Part shown: one piece after another, positions 6,616 through 12,875 of the stretch
How positions within the stretch are numbered: position 1 is the stretch's first letter
Layout: each line of letters opens with the position of its first letter
Assembly: GCA_021812825.1 (NCBI GenBank)
Contig: JAKAMO010000078.1
Coordinates: 1 to 12,875, forward strand
Reading direction: 5' to 3'
Source of the DNA: a bacterium
Lineage (GTDB): Bacteria; Elusimicrobiota; Elusimicrobia; Elusimicrobiales; UBA9959
DNA length: 12,875 nt
Notes under the pieces: generated by a model
The model's input: only the letters and a program-made list of their open reading frames with translations
Databases searched by the model: none
Told to the model about the DNA's origin: nothing
Position numbers and translations under genes: made by a program

Positions 6616-6708
6616 GGATGGCAGGGATATGACCGTCAGGCACGCGGTCGGCGCGCTGTGCAAGCGCCTCCCTGCGCGAAGGCCTTCCGGCCCATATCCC
6701 TGCCATCC
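6616..6708 (-). repeat. 93-bp structured element with perfect 16-bp inverted arms
   Basis: GGATGGCAGGGATATG (6616-6631) is perfectly repeated in inverse as CATATCCCTGCCATCC (6693-6708), with 61 bp between. Read leftward, the interior can form three more hairpins: GGCC-GGAA-GGCC with a GNRA-type loop, GCGCT-TGCAC-AGCGC, and GACCG with CGGTC around a 9-nt loop. The last of these conflicts with the outer stem by one base. The result would be a four-way-junction-like RNA. It lies between the hydrogenase large-subunit gene and its protease, 20 nt before the protease ATG. I do not recognise a known riboswitch or RNA family. Alternatives are a palindromic mobile repeat (MITE/REP-like) or an mRNA-stabilising 3' structure for the hydrogenase transcript. 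I see no flanking target-site duplication. Confidence 0.6.
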
Positions 6709-6841
6709 GAACGCTGACACCACAGCCTCATTACCCGTTCCATTCATATACAGCCAGGCAATCCACTCCGGCGGCGGGGACGCGCCTCGGGCCCTCCTCA
6801 CTCCCCCCGGGCCTTGCGCACGTACCCCGCCTGCGTCGTCT
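6709..6841. other. Gap downstream of mvhA
   Basis: This 133-bp non-coding stretch follows the mvhA stop. Read leftward, it contains a GGCCC...GGGCC pairing around a purine-rich loop (about 6789-6814) but no T-tract, so there is no clear terminator and read-through from the hydrogenase operon into the protease gene is plausible. A 66-residue leftward reading frame crosses it, with no recognisable motif and no supporting start signal. Confidence 0.35.
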
Positions 6842-8356
6842 TCAACGCCAGATCTCCTTTATGACCTCCCCCTTCATAGTGCGCAGCGTCACCTGCAGCG
6901 GCATCTCGCCCGGCAGCGTATGCGTGGCGCAGCCGAAGCACGGGTCATAGGCCCTGAAGGCCATCTCCACCATGTTCAGCAGGCCGTCGTTCACCTTCCC
7001 GCCCTTGATGAGCCCCTTGGCCGCCTTGTCCACGCTCATGGCTATGCGGGCGGAGTTGTTCAGCGTGGCCACTATCAGGTTGGCCCTGGTGATCACCCCC
7101 CGCTCGTCCGTCTCGTACTGGTGTATCAGCGTGCCGCGCGGTGCCTCCACCACGCCAACCCCGAGTCCCGGGGTCTTGGTCGGCAGCGTGCGGAACTCCT
7201 TCGACGTTATTTCCGGATCGTTAGTGAGCTCCACCATGCGCTCGGCGGCCTGCAGCATCTCGACCACGCGGGCCCAGTGGTTGGCCAGCGTGTGGTGCAC
7301 CGGTTTGCCGCCCAGCACCTGGAAATACTCCTCGTAGGCCTTCTGCGCCTCGGGCGTGGCCATCCCGTCGGCCACGTTCAGCCGCGCCATCGGGGCGACG
7401 GCGTAGACCCCGCTGGAGCCTCCCTCCGCGAAGCCGTGCCAGCCCACTTTTTTAAGGAAAGGGAACTTGATATAGCTCCAGGGCTCCACGTGCTCCGCTA
7501 TATGCTGCAGGTAGTCCCTCACGGGGAACCGGGCGAACTCCTTCCCCTCCGGGTTCACTACGCGGATATCGCCGTCGTAGAAGTTTACCTTGTTCTGCCC
7601 GTCCACCAGGCCCATGTAGTAGGTCTTGTGGGTGTAGGCGTCGGAGGTTATCAGGTTCACGTATCCGGGGTTCTTCAGGACTATGTCGTGGAAGACCTGC
7701 AGCGTGAACCGCGCGAACTCGAGGCCTTCCTTCGCGATCTCCCTGAAGGCCGGGAGCTGTTCCGCCGAGATGCCCTTGGCCACCCCGCCCGGCAGGCCCA
7801 TCACCGGGTGTATCACCTTGCCGCCGGCGTAATTGATGATCTCCCTGATCCGCCGCCGCATCGAGATGACCTTCTTGCCCACGTCCAGGCCGACCTTGCC
7901 TATCACGCCAAGCACGTTGCGCAGCTCCTTCGGCGCGTCCGGCCCCACGATGAAGTCCGGCCCGCCCAGGATGTAGAAGTGTATCGCGTGGTCCTCCAGC
8001 ATGAAGGCGTTATAGACCAGTTCCCTGATCTTGCGCCCCACCGGGTGGCATTCCACGCCGTAAAGGTCGTCGAGCGCCTTCGCCGAGGCCATATGGTGGG
8101 CCGTCGGACAGACGCCGCAGATGCGCGAGGTGATCTGCGGCATGTCCTCGGCGGGGCGGCCCCTGCTGAACACCTCGAAGCCGCGCAGCTCCGGTATCTG
8201 CAGGTAAGCCCGGTCCACGTCCCCCTTGTCGTTCATGAAGATCTCTATCTTGCCGTGCCCCTCCAGCCTCGTTATAGGGTCTATCGTGACCGAGCGGCGG
8301 CCGGAGTTCGCGTTCTTGTGCGCCTGGTTCCAGACTTCCTGGGCTGTCTTTTCCAT
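6842..8356 (-). CDS. mvhA: [NiFe]-hydrogenase large subunit, group 3c (MvhA-like)
   Basis: 504 residues. This subunit holds the Ni-Fe(CN)2CO centre that splits H2. The ATG at 8356 has AAGGAG 7 nt upstream. The L1 motif is DPITRLEGHGKIEIF (26-40), and L2 is R78-I-C80-G-V-C83 followed by PTAHH. L3 is D471-P-C473-F-G-C476-A-T-H479. The four cysteines (80, 83, 473, 476) are the expected nickel ligands. After His479 a 25-residue tail (starting TLPGEMP) should be cleaved by the maturation protease encoded downstream. Sequence and neighbours match the F420-non-reducing hydrogenase of the MvhADG-HdrABC complex rather than membrane or NAD-linked types. It starts 11 bp after mvhG. The reading frame is open far upstream inside mvhG, but that extension is a shadow. 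Confidence 0.96.
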   Translation of the reverse strand: MEKTAQEVWNQAHKNANSGRRSVTIDPITRLEGHGKIEIFMNDKGDVDRAYLQIPELRGFEVFSRGRPAEDMPQITSRICGVCPTAHHMASAKALDDLYGVECHPVGRKIRELVYNAFMLEDHAIHFYILGGPDFIVGPDAPKELRNVLGVIGKVGLDVGKKVISMRRRIREIINYAGGKVIHPVMGLPGGVAKGISAEQLPAFREIAKEGLEFARFTLQVFHDIVLKNPGYVNLITSDAYTHKTYYMGLVDGQNKVNFYDGDIRVVNPEGKEFARFPVRDYLQHIAEHVEPWSYIKFPFLKKVGWHGFAEGGSSGVYAVAPMARLNVADGMATPEAQKAYEEYFQVLGGKPVHHTLANHWARVVEMLQAAERMVELTNDPEITSKEFRTLPTKTPGLGVGVVEAPRGTLIHQYETDERGVITRANLIVATLNNSARIAMSVDKAAKGLIKGGKVNDGLLNMVEMAFRAYDPCFGCATHTLPGEMPLQVTLRTMKGEVIKEIWR

Positions 8357-8367
8357 TGTCCTTCTCC

Positions 8368-9333
8368 TTAGTTGATCTTGCGCCTCAGCAGGCTCTTGGC
8401 AAGGCCATAGCGGTAGAAAGTGCCTACCGGGTCCGGCACGCCGTCGAGCGCGGCGTCGATCTCCCCCGGCTCTTTGGCCGCCAGGTTGGAGAACACCGAC
8501 GAGATGAACTTGGCGCCGTGGTCGCGCACCTTGGAGGTGGGCCCGAAGCAGCCGGTGCAGGGCATGTTGCCGCCGGGACAGAGCGCCTCGCAGCCGGCGC
8601 GGGTGGCCGGGCCCATGCAGAGCAGCCCCTGCGCCAGCATGCACTTCTCCGGGTCTATCTGCACCTGGTGCGGCCGCTTGAACTCCTTTATCGACAGGTC
8701 GGCGGGCTTGGAATCCTTGCGCTTGCACTGGTCGCAGAGCGCCACGTCGGGCGAGAGCACCGTCCCTTTCGGCGGCAGGTTCCCGGTCAGCAGCGCGCCT
8801 ACGGCCTCCTGTATCAGCTTGGGCGTCGGAGGGCAGCCGGGAAGGTAATAGTCCACGTCGATGACCTCGTCCAGCGCCCGGACCATGCCGCGGAACTCGG
8901 GCAGCGTGAGCGCCCGGCCCTCCTCCGCGTGCGCGGTGGCCGGGCGGGACTTGGCCGGGTTCTCCACGCTGGGGCAGTCCTCGTAGACGTACTTCAGTAT
9001 GTCCTCCCTGGCGGACTGGTTGGCCAGGGCCGGGATCCCGCCGGAATTGGCGCAGGCCCCGAAGGAGATCACGAACGCGCTCTTCTTCCTGAGCAGGCGC
9101 GCCCACTCCTCCTGCTCCGAGGTGCGTACCGCCCCGTTTATGAAGGAGACCGTTATGGACTTGTCCGCCCGGGCCTCGATGTCTTCCTTCTTGAAGTCCA
9201 TCGCCACGGGCCAGAGCACAATGTCCACGGCTTCCACCACCTTCAGTATGTCCTCGGCGAGGTCCACGACAGCCTCTTCGCAGCCGCCGCAGGACGCGCA
9301 CCAGTAAAAAGCTACCTTAGGCTTGTCAGGCAT
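8368..9333 (-). CDS. mvhG: [NiFe]-hydrogenase small subunit (MvhG-like)
   Basis: 321 residues. This iron-sulfur subunit carries electrons from the NiFe centre of MvhA to MvhD. No Tat signal peptide is present, so the complex is cytosolic. The proximal-cluster motif is C12-A-S-C15-G-G-C18-E-E, with C94 (GACANSGG) and C167 (LPGCPPTP). The C-terminal half adds cysteines for the medial and distal clusters: C200/C203 (CDQC), C231, C239, C248, C252 and C259/C262 (CTGC). This pattern is typical of group 3 small subunits of MvhG/FrhG type. The start ATG at 9333 has GAGGAGGAG about 7 nt upstream, located inside the end of mvhD; the genes overlap by 8 bp. The TAA stop is followed directly by the mvhA ribosome-binding site. 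Confidence 0.96.
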   Translation of the reverse strand: MPDKPKVAFYWCASCGGCEEAVVDLAEDILKVVEAVDIVLWPVAMDFKKEDIEARADKSITVSFINGAVRTSEQEEWARLLRKKSAFVISFGACANSGGIPALANQSAREDILKYVYEDCPSVENPAKSRPATAHAEEGRALTLPEFRGMVRALDEVIDVDYYLPGCPPTPKLIQEAVGALLTGNLPPKGTVLSPDVALCDQCKRKDSKPADLSIKEFKRPHQVQIDPEKCMLAQGLLCMGPATRAGCEALCPGGNMPCTGCFGPTSKVRDHGAKFISSVFSNLAAKEPGEIDAALDGVPDPVGTFYRYGLAKSLLRRKIN

Positions 9334-9826
9334 GGATCTTCTCCTCCTCGGCCTCGGAGGCCTTCACGCGGGCCTCCAACTCCTCTATCTCCTTGTCCCA
9401 CTCCCTGAACTTGCCGGGCAGGTCCAGCGGGCCGAGGGAGCGGACCTTCTCGGTCATCTCGTTGACCACGGAGCGGACCTTGTCCCCCTCCGCGCCGGAG
9501 ATCCACTCCAGCCGGAAGCGGCCGTCCTCGACGCCCATCGCCTTCAGCATCCGTTCCAGCATCTTCATGCGGCGCAGGGTCTTGTAGTTGCCCTCGGCGT
9601 AGTGGCAGTCGCCCGGATGGCAGCCGCCCAGCAGCACGCCGTCGGCGCCTTTCGCGAAGGCCTCCACCACGAACTGCGGGTCCACCCGGCCGGAGCACAT
9701 CACCCGGATCACGCGGACGTTGGGGGCGTATTTCAGGCGCGACACGCCGGCGAGGTCCGCCGCCGTGTAGGTACACCAGTTGCAGAAGAACGCCACTATC
9801 TTCGGTTCGAATTTCACGGTACTCAT
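9326..9826 (-). CDS. mvhD: MvhD-like [2Fe-2S] linker subunit
   Basis: 166 residues. In methanogens MvhD is the electron bridge between the hydrogenase (MvhAG) and the FAD-bearing HdrA. Five cysteines sit in conserved contexts: FFCNWCTYTAADLAG (C15, C18), IRVMCSGRVDP (C44) and LLGGCHPGDCHYAEGNY (C69, C74). They match the [2Fe-2S]-binding pattern of the family. The segment RFRLEWISGAEGDKV (about 103-117) is also typical. The last 35 residues are charged and likely coiled coil. Here MvhD is a separate protein, not fused to HdrA as in some bacteria. Its ATG overlaps the hdrA stop by 4 bp (ATGA, 9823-9826), with AAGGAG about 10 nt upstream, so production is coupled to HdrA. Confidence 0.95.
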   Translation of the reverse strand: MSTVKFEPKIVAFFCNWCTYTAADLAGVSRLKYAPNVRVIRVMCSGRVDPQFVVEAFAKGADGVLLGGCHPGDCHYAEGNYKTLRRMKMLERMLKAMGVEDGRFRLEWISGAEGDKVRSVVNEMTEKVRSLGPLDLPGKFREWDKEIEELEARVKASEAEEEKIHA

Positions 9827-11823
9827 TTCGCAAGCACTCCTTCGATCTCGCTGAAGATCTCATCGTCGCCGAACAGGTTCTGCGTTATGGAGCCCGAAGG
9901 GCAGGCCGCCGCGCATACCCCGCATCCCTTGCAGAGCACCTCGTTGATCGCGGCCTTCCGCTTCGCCTCGTCGAACGATACCGCGCCGTACGGGCACAGC
10001 GGCACGCAGGTCTTACAGCCGCTGCACTCAGCTTCCGCCACCGCGGAGGTGTTGGGTTCCAGCTCTACGTGCCCGGCGTCTATCAGCGCCAGCGCCTCGG
10101 CCGCGGCGGCCCCGGCCTGGGCCACCGTGTCCGGGATGTCCCTCGGGCCCTGGCAGGCCCCGGCTATGTAGACCCCGTCGGTGAAGGTGTTAACGGGGGC
10201 CAGCTTTGGGTGCCGCTCCTGGAAGAAGCCCTCGCTGCCGCACCCTATGTTGAAGCGGCGGCGCACCTCCTGCGCGTCCGCCTGGGGCTCCAGCCCCGTG
10301 GAGAGCACCACCATGTCCACCGGGATCCTGCGCACTATGCCGGCCAGCGTGTCCTCCACGCGCATCACGAGCTTGCCCTCCTCCTCCGGGCTCACCGCCC
10401 AGTCGGTCACCTCGGCGACGCGGCCGCGCACGAAGTGCACGCCCTCGCCCAGCAGCTTGTCGTAGAACTCCTCGTAGGCCTTGCCCGGGGCGCGCATGTC
10501 GATGTAGAAGTTGTACACTTCCGCCCCCGAGTGCTCCTTGATCAGGTGCGCGAGCTTCAGCGAGTACATGCAGCAGACGCGGGAGCACCATTTATTGCTC
10601 TTCTCGTCGCGCGACCCGACGCAGTGGATGATGCCCACCGCCTTCGGCTCGCGCCCGTCGCGCAGCTTTATCTCTCCGGAGGTCGGGCCGGAGGCGTTCA
10701 CCAGGCGCTCTACTTCCAGCGCCGTGTAGACCCCCGGGTAGCGGCCGTAGCCGTACTGCTTGTCCTTCTTCGCGTCGTAGGTCCTGAAGCCCGTGGCCAG
10801 CACTATGGAGCCGACCTGGATCTCCTCGGACCGCTCCTTCTGCCCGAAATCGAAAGCGTTGCGGTCGCAGACCGAGGCGCATTTCTTCTGGCACTTCCCG
10901 GTCTTGAGCTGCAGGCAGGTCTCCGGGTCCACCAGCACCACCTTGGGCGTAGCCTGCGGGAAGTCTATATAGACCGGCTTGCGTTTTCCGAGGCCCTGGT
11001 TGAACTTGTCGTGGAACTTGGGCTCCTTGTAGACGCAGGCGTCTATGCATTCCATACAGCCCACGCAGAGGTCCTCGTTGACGTAGCGCGGCTTGCGCTT
11101 CACGGTCACCTTGTAGTTGCCGACGTAGCCCTCCACCTTCTCCACCTCGGACCAGGTCCAGAGACGGATGTTCGGATGCGCCTTGACGGCCGACATCTTC
11201 GGCGTCAGGATGCAGGCCGCGCAATCCAGCGTCGGGAAGGTCTTGTCGAACAGGGCCATGTGCCCGCCTATCGTGGCCTCTTTCTCCACCAGCGTGACCT
11301 TCTTGCCGGCGTTGGCCAGCGTGAGCGCGGCGTGTATGCCGGCTATGCCGCCGCCTACCACCAGCACGTTCGGGTCCACCGGCACGCGCTTGCGTTCCAG
11401 CGCCCTGTGATGCACGACGCGCGCCACGGCCGCGCGGGCGAGGTCCTTCGCCTTCTCCGTGGCGGAGGCCCTGTCCGTATGAACCCAGGAAGCGTGCTCG
11501 CGTATGTTGACCATCTGCACCCGGAACGGGTTCAGCCCGCCCTTGGCGGCGGCCTTGCGGAACGTCTCCTCGTGCAGGTTCGGCGAGCAGGCGGAGACGA
11601 CGATGCGCTCCAGGCCGTACTTCTCTATGTCGGAGGCTATCAACTCCTGGCCCGGGTCCGAGCACATGTACTTGTAGTCCCGCGCCACCGCCACGCCCGG
11701 CAGCCCGGCCGCGTACTCCCGCACGGCGGCTACGTCGATCGTGCCGGCTATGTTGCTGCCGCAGTGGCAGATGTAGAAGCCTACCCGGGGCAGGCCGTTG
11801 GTCTTATGGTCTTTTTTCGGCAT
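9823..11823 (-). CDS. hdrA: Heterodisulfide reductase subunit A (FAD, electron-bifurcating core)
   Basis: 666 residues, full length. HdrA holds the FAD that splits electron pairs from MvhD between ferredoxin and HdrBC. The N-terminal domain has VGFYICHCGSNI (C19, C21), YMCSDPGQ (C54) and VSACSPNLHEETF (C79). The Rossmann motif for FAD is VVGGGIAGIHAAL (155-167), followed by the LDCAACILTPKM segment (C201, C204). A central ferredoxin-like set is C253-x2-C256-x2-C259-x3-C263, with a second set C303-x7-C311-x3-C315-x3-C319. The C-terminus has a 2x[4Fe-4S] ferredoxin module (C600, C603, C606, C610; C631, C634, C637, C641). Cysteine rather than selenocysteine is used throughout. The ATG has GGGGAG 8 nt upstream and lies 2 bp after the hdrB stop. 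Confidence 0.97.
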   Translation of the reverse strand: MPKKDHKTNGLPRVGFYICHCGSNIAGTIDVAAVREYAAGLPGVAVARDYKYMCSDPGQELIASDIEKYGLERIVVSACSPNLHEETFRKAAAKGGLNPFRVQMVNIREHASWVHTDRASATEKAKDLARAAVARVVHHRALERKRVPVDPNVLVVGGGIAGIHAALTLANAGKKVTLVEKEATIGGHMALFDKTFPTLDCAACILTPKMSAVKAHPNIRLWTWSEVEKVEGYVGNYKVTVKRKPRYVNEDLCVGCMECIDACVYKEPKFHDKFNQGLGKRKPVYIDFPQATPKVVLVDPETCLQLKTGKCQKKCASVCDRNAFDFGQKERSEEIQVGSIVLATGFRTYDAKKDKQYGYGRYPGVYTALEVERLVNASGPTSGEIKLRDGREPKAVGIIHCVGSRDEKSNKWCSRVCCMYSLKLAHLIKEHSGAEVYNFYIDMRAPGKAYEEFYDKLLGEGVHFVRGRVAEVTDWAVSPEEEGKLVMRVEDTLAGIVRRIPVDMVVLSTGLEPQADAQEVRRRFNIGCGSEGFFQERHPKLAPVNTFTDGVYIAGACQGPRDIPDTVAQAGAAAAEALALIDAGHVELEPNTSAVAEAECSGCKTCVPLCPYGAVSFDEAKRKAAINEVLCKGCGVCAAACPSGSITQNLFGDDEIFSEIEGVLAK

Positions 11824-11825
11824 CT

Positions 11826-12686
11826 TTATCTCCCCGCCAGGGCGGCTTGCGCGGGTATTATCCCGCGCCCGATCCCCAGCTCGTCGGCGTCCAGGCCCAT
11901 CGCCAGCCCTATCAGCTGCGTGAAATAGAGCACCGGCATGTTCGGGCGCCCGAATTTTCCCGCCATCTGCCCCTGGTAGGCGTCAAGATTGAACTGGCAG
12001 AGGGGGCAGGGCGTAACAAGGGCCGCGGCCCCCCGTTTCTTGGCCTCATTAAGGATAATATAGGCGAGCCGCAGGCCCGCGTCCGGCAGCGTGCCGGTCA
12101 GGCTGCCGCCGCAGCAGTGGGTCTTCAGCGGCCAGTCCACGCACTCGGCGCCGCAGGCCTGCATCAGCCTGTCCATCGTAACCGGGTCGTCCTGGTCGTC
12201 GAAGGTCGCGAACGGCCTTACTATCTGGCAGCCGTAATAGGAGGCCAGCTTCAGCCCTGACAGCGGCTTCTTGACGCGCTTCCTGATCTCATCGAGGCCG
12301 ATGTCGTTGACCAGCACGTCCAGCGGATGCCGCACTTTCACGCCTTCCCGGTAATCCAGGCCGCCGGCCTTCAGCGCGCCGGTAACCTTTCGCTTCAGTT
12401 CCGGGTTCTCGCCCAGGCCCCTCATGGTCTTGTTCAGCACCAGGTAGCACGCGCTGCACGGGGCCATCACGTCGGCCCTGTCGCGGGCGGCTATAGCCAG
12501 GTTGCGGCCGGCCAGCGCGTAGGACTTCGTCTCGTCCACCGACATATAGGCCGTGGCGCCGCAGCAGTTCCAGTCCTCCAGCTCCCTGACCTCGACGCCG
12601 AGCGCCCTGAACACGGCCAGGAAGGACTCCTCGTAGGCCCGGCCGGAGCCCTTCAGCGAACAGCCGGGAAAATACTGGTATCTCAT
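11826..12686 (-). CDS. hdrB: Heterodisulfide reductase subunit B (two CCG domains)
   Basis: 286 residues. HdrB is the catalytic subunit that reduces a disulfide at two non-cubane [4Fe-4S] clusters. Both CCG motifs are intact: C9, C41-C42, C77 and C80 (PGCS, NCCGAT, APCSAC) and C153, C191-C192, C227 and C230 (YGCQ, HCCGGS, PCPLC). Each has the C-x31/37-CC-x34-C-x2-C spacing of the family. Length is typical. AAGGAGG lies about 7 nt before the ATG, and the start overlaps the hdrC stop by 4 bp (ATGA). In methanogens the substrate is CoM-S-S-CoB; a bacterium of this type is not expected to make those thiols, so the physiological disulfide or other acceptor is unknown. The intact ligands argue that the subunit is catalytic. 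Confidence 0.96.
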   Translation of the reverse strand: MRYQYFPGCSLKGSGRAYEESFLAVFRALGVEVRELEDWNCCGATAYMSVDETKSYALAGRNLAIAARDRADVMAPCSACYLVLNKTMRGLGENPELKRKVTGALKAGGLDYREGVKVRHPLDVLVNDIGLDEIRKRVKKPLSGLKLASYYGCQIVRPFATFDDQDDPVTMDRLMQACGAECVDWPLKTHCCGGSLTGTLPDAGLRLAYIILNEAKKRGAAALVTPCPLCQFNLDAYQGQMAGKFGRPNMPVLYFTQLIGLAMGLDADELGIGRGIIPAQAALAGR

Positions 12687-12875
12687 TTCGCAGCCTCCTT
12701 GCTCTCCTCTGAATCTATGGCCTCCAGCACCCTGCGGAGCTGGCCGCGGGCCTCGATGCCGTGCGGCACGAAGGACATCCGCCCTTTCCGCATCAGGCCC
12801 AGGCCCACGCCCGCCATGTCGAGGAAGCGCAGCCAGTTAGTGCGCAGGAAGAGGTTGGCCACCAGCAGCGACTCG
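12683..12875 (-). CDS. hdrC: Heterodisulfide reductase subunit C, C-terminal part (cut by window edge)
   Basis: The last 63 codons of a leftward gene, missed by a long-ORF scan because it runs off the window. The peptide includes NLFLRTNWLRFLDMAGVGLG, LMRKGRMSFVPHGIEARGQL and ends EESKEAAK. The 'GLGLMRKGRMSFVPHGIE...LRRVLE' ending is characteristic of HdrC, whose N-terminal part carries two [4Fe-4S] clusters that pass electrons from HdrA to HdrB; those motifs lie beyond 12875. The stop overlaps the hdrB start (ATGA, 12683-12686). Position directly before hdrB fits the usual hdrCBA order. Confidence 0.85.
   Translation of the reverse strand, partial: ESLLVANLFLRTNWLRFLDMAGVGLGLMRKGRMSFVPHGIEARGQLRRVLEAIDSEESKEAAK

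Noticed and set aside
6596..6706. N-terminal extension of the maturation protease to the ATG at 6706
   Set aside because: The 37 extra residues fall across the inverted-repeat element and precede the normal family start; they look non-coding, although the missing Shine-Dalgarno at 6595 leaves some doubt.
6434..8371. Long rightward frame (645 codons) opposite the protease and mvhA
   Set aside because: Antisense shadow of genes with intact catalytic motifs; composition is reversed-codon-like (His/Arg/Val rich).
8357..9301. N-terminal extension of the mvhA frame to about 819 residues
   Set aside because: The extra part overlaps mvhG in another frame, is Arg/Gly-rich nonsense, and the ATG at 8356 has a strong Shine-Dalgarno.
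10069..11928. Long rightward frame (619 codons) opposite hdrA
   Set aside because: Antisense shadow of hdrA, which has all cofactor motifs; no motif of its own.
1..12875. CRISPR arrays, tRNA or rRNA genes, insertion sequences
   Set aside because: No regularly spaced direct repeats, tRNA cloverleaf with a TTCGA arm, rRNA segments or transposase motifs were seen on either strand.

Overview
The window is GC-rich bacterial DNA, densely coded, with operon-style start/stop overlaps and frequent ATA isoleucine codons. The lineage cannot be fixed from the sequence. A strict anaerobe is likely, because about half the window is a complete group 3c [NiFe]-hydrogenase/heterodisulfide-reductase set. The gene mix would fit Elusimicrobiota or a similar deep-branching anaerobic phylum, but that is only a guess from content.

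Left part (1-3695). The 5' end of an ABC-F ATPase gene runs leftward off the window. A 194-bp divergent intergenic region follows. Next comes a two-gene rightward unit: a small two-helix DUF350-like membrane protein, coupled by a TGATG overlap to a secreted or membrane-anchored protein. That second protein has an intein-like Hint domain set inside a polyglycine stretch, one transmembrane helix and two Tim44-like domains. Converging on it from the right is a leftward pair joined by an ATGA overlap: a periplasmic class-A-like PAP2 acid phosphatase and a YciH/SUI1 translation factor.

Middle (3696-6595). S-adenosylhomocysteine hydrolase (rightward) ends at a strong bidirectional terminator. A leftward cyclic-nucleotide-binding/FHA protein without a DNA-binding domain shares that terminator. 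Upstream of it lies a leftward hydrogenase maturation protease.

Right part (6596-12875), all leftward. The order of transcription is hdrC (partial, starts beyond the window), hdrB, hdrA, mvhD, mvhG, mvhA, a 246-bp gap, then the maturation protease. Overlaps of 4 to 8 bp or gaps of 2 to 11 bp show one polycistronic unit as far as mvhA. By analogy with the methanogen complex, MvhAG oxidises H2, MvhD passes electrons to the HdrA flavin, and HdrA bifurcates them between ferredoxin and a disulfide-type acceptor reduced at HdrBC. The real acceptor in this organism is unknown. The protease is predicted to trim the 25-residue C-terminal tail of MvhA.

The most unusual items are: (i) the Hint domain flanked by glycine repeats, with Lys instead of Cys/Ser/Thr after its terminal His-Asn; (ii) a 93-bp structured element with perfect 16-bp inverted arms between mvhA and its protease; (iii) the bacterial HdrABC-MvhADG set, whose disulfide substrate is unknown; (iv) the cNMP-FHA fusion next to it.
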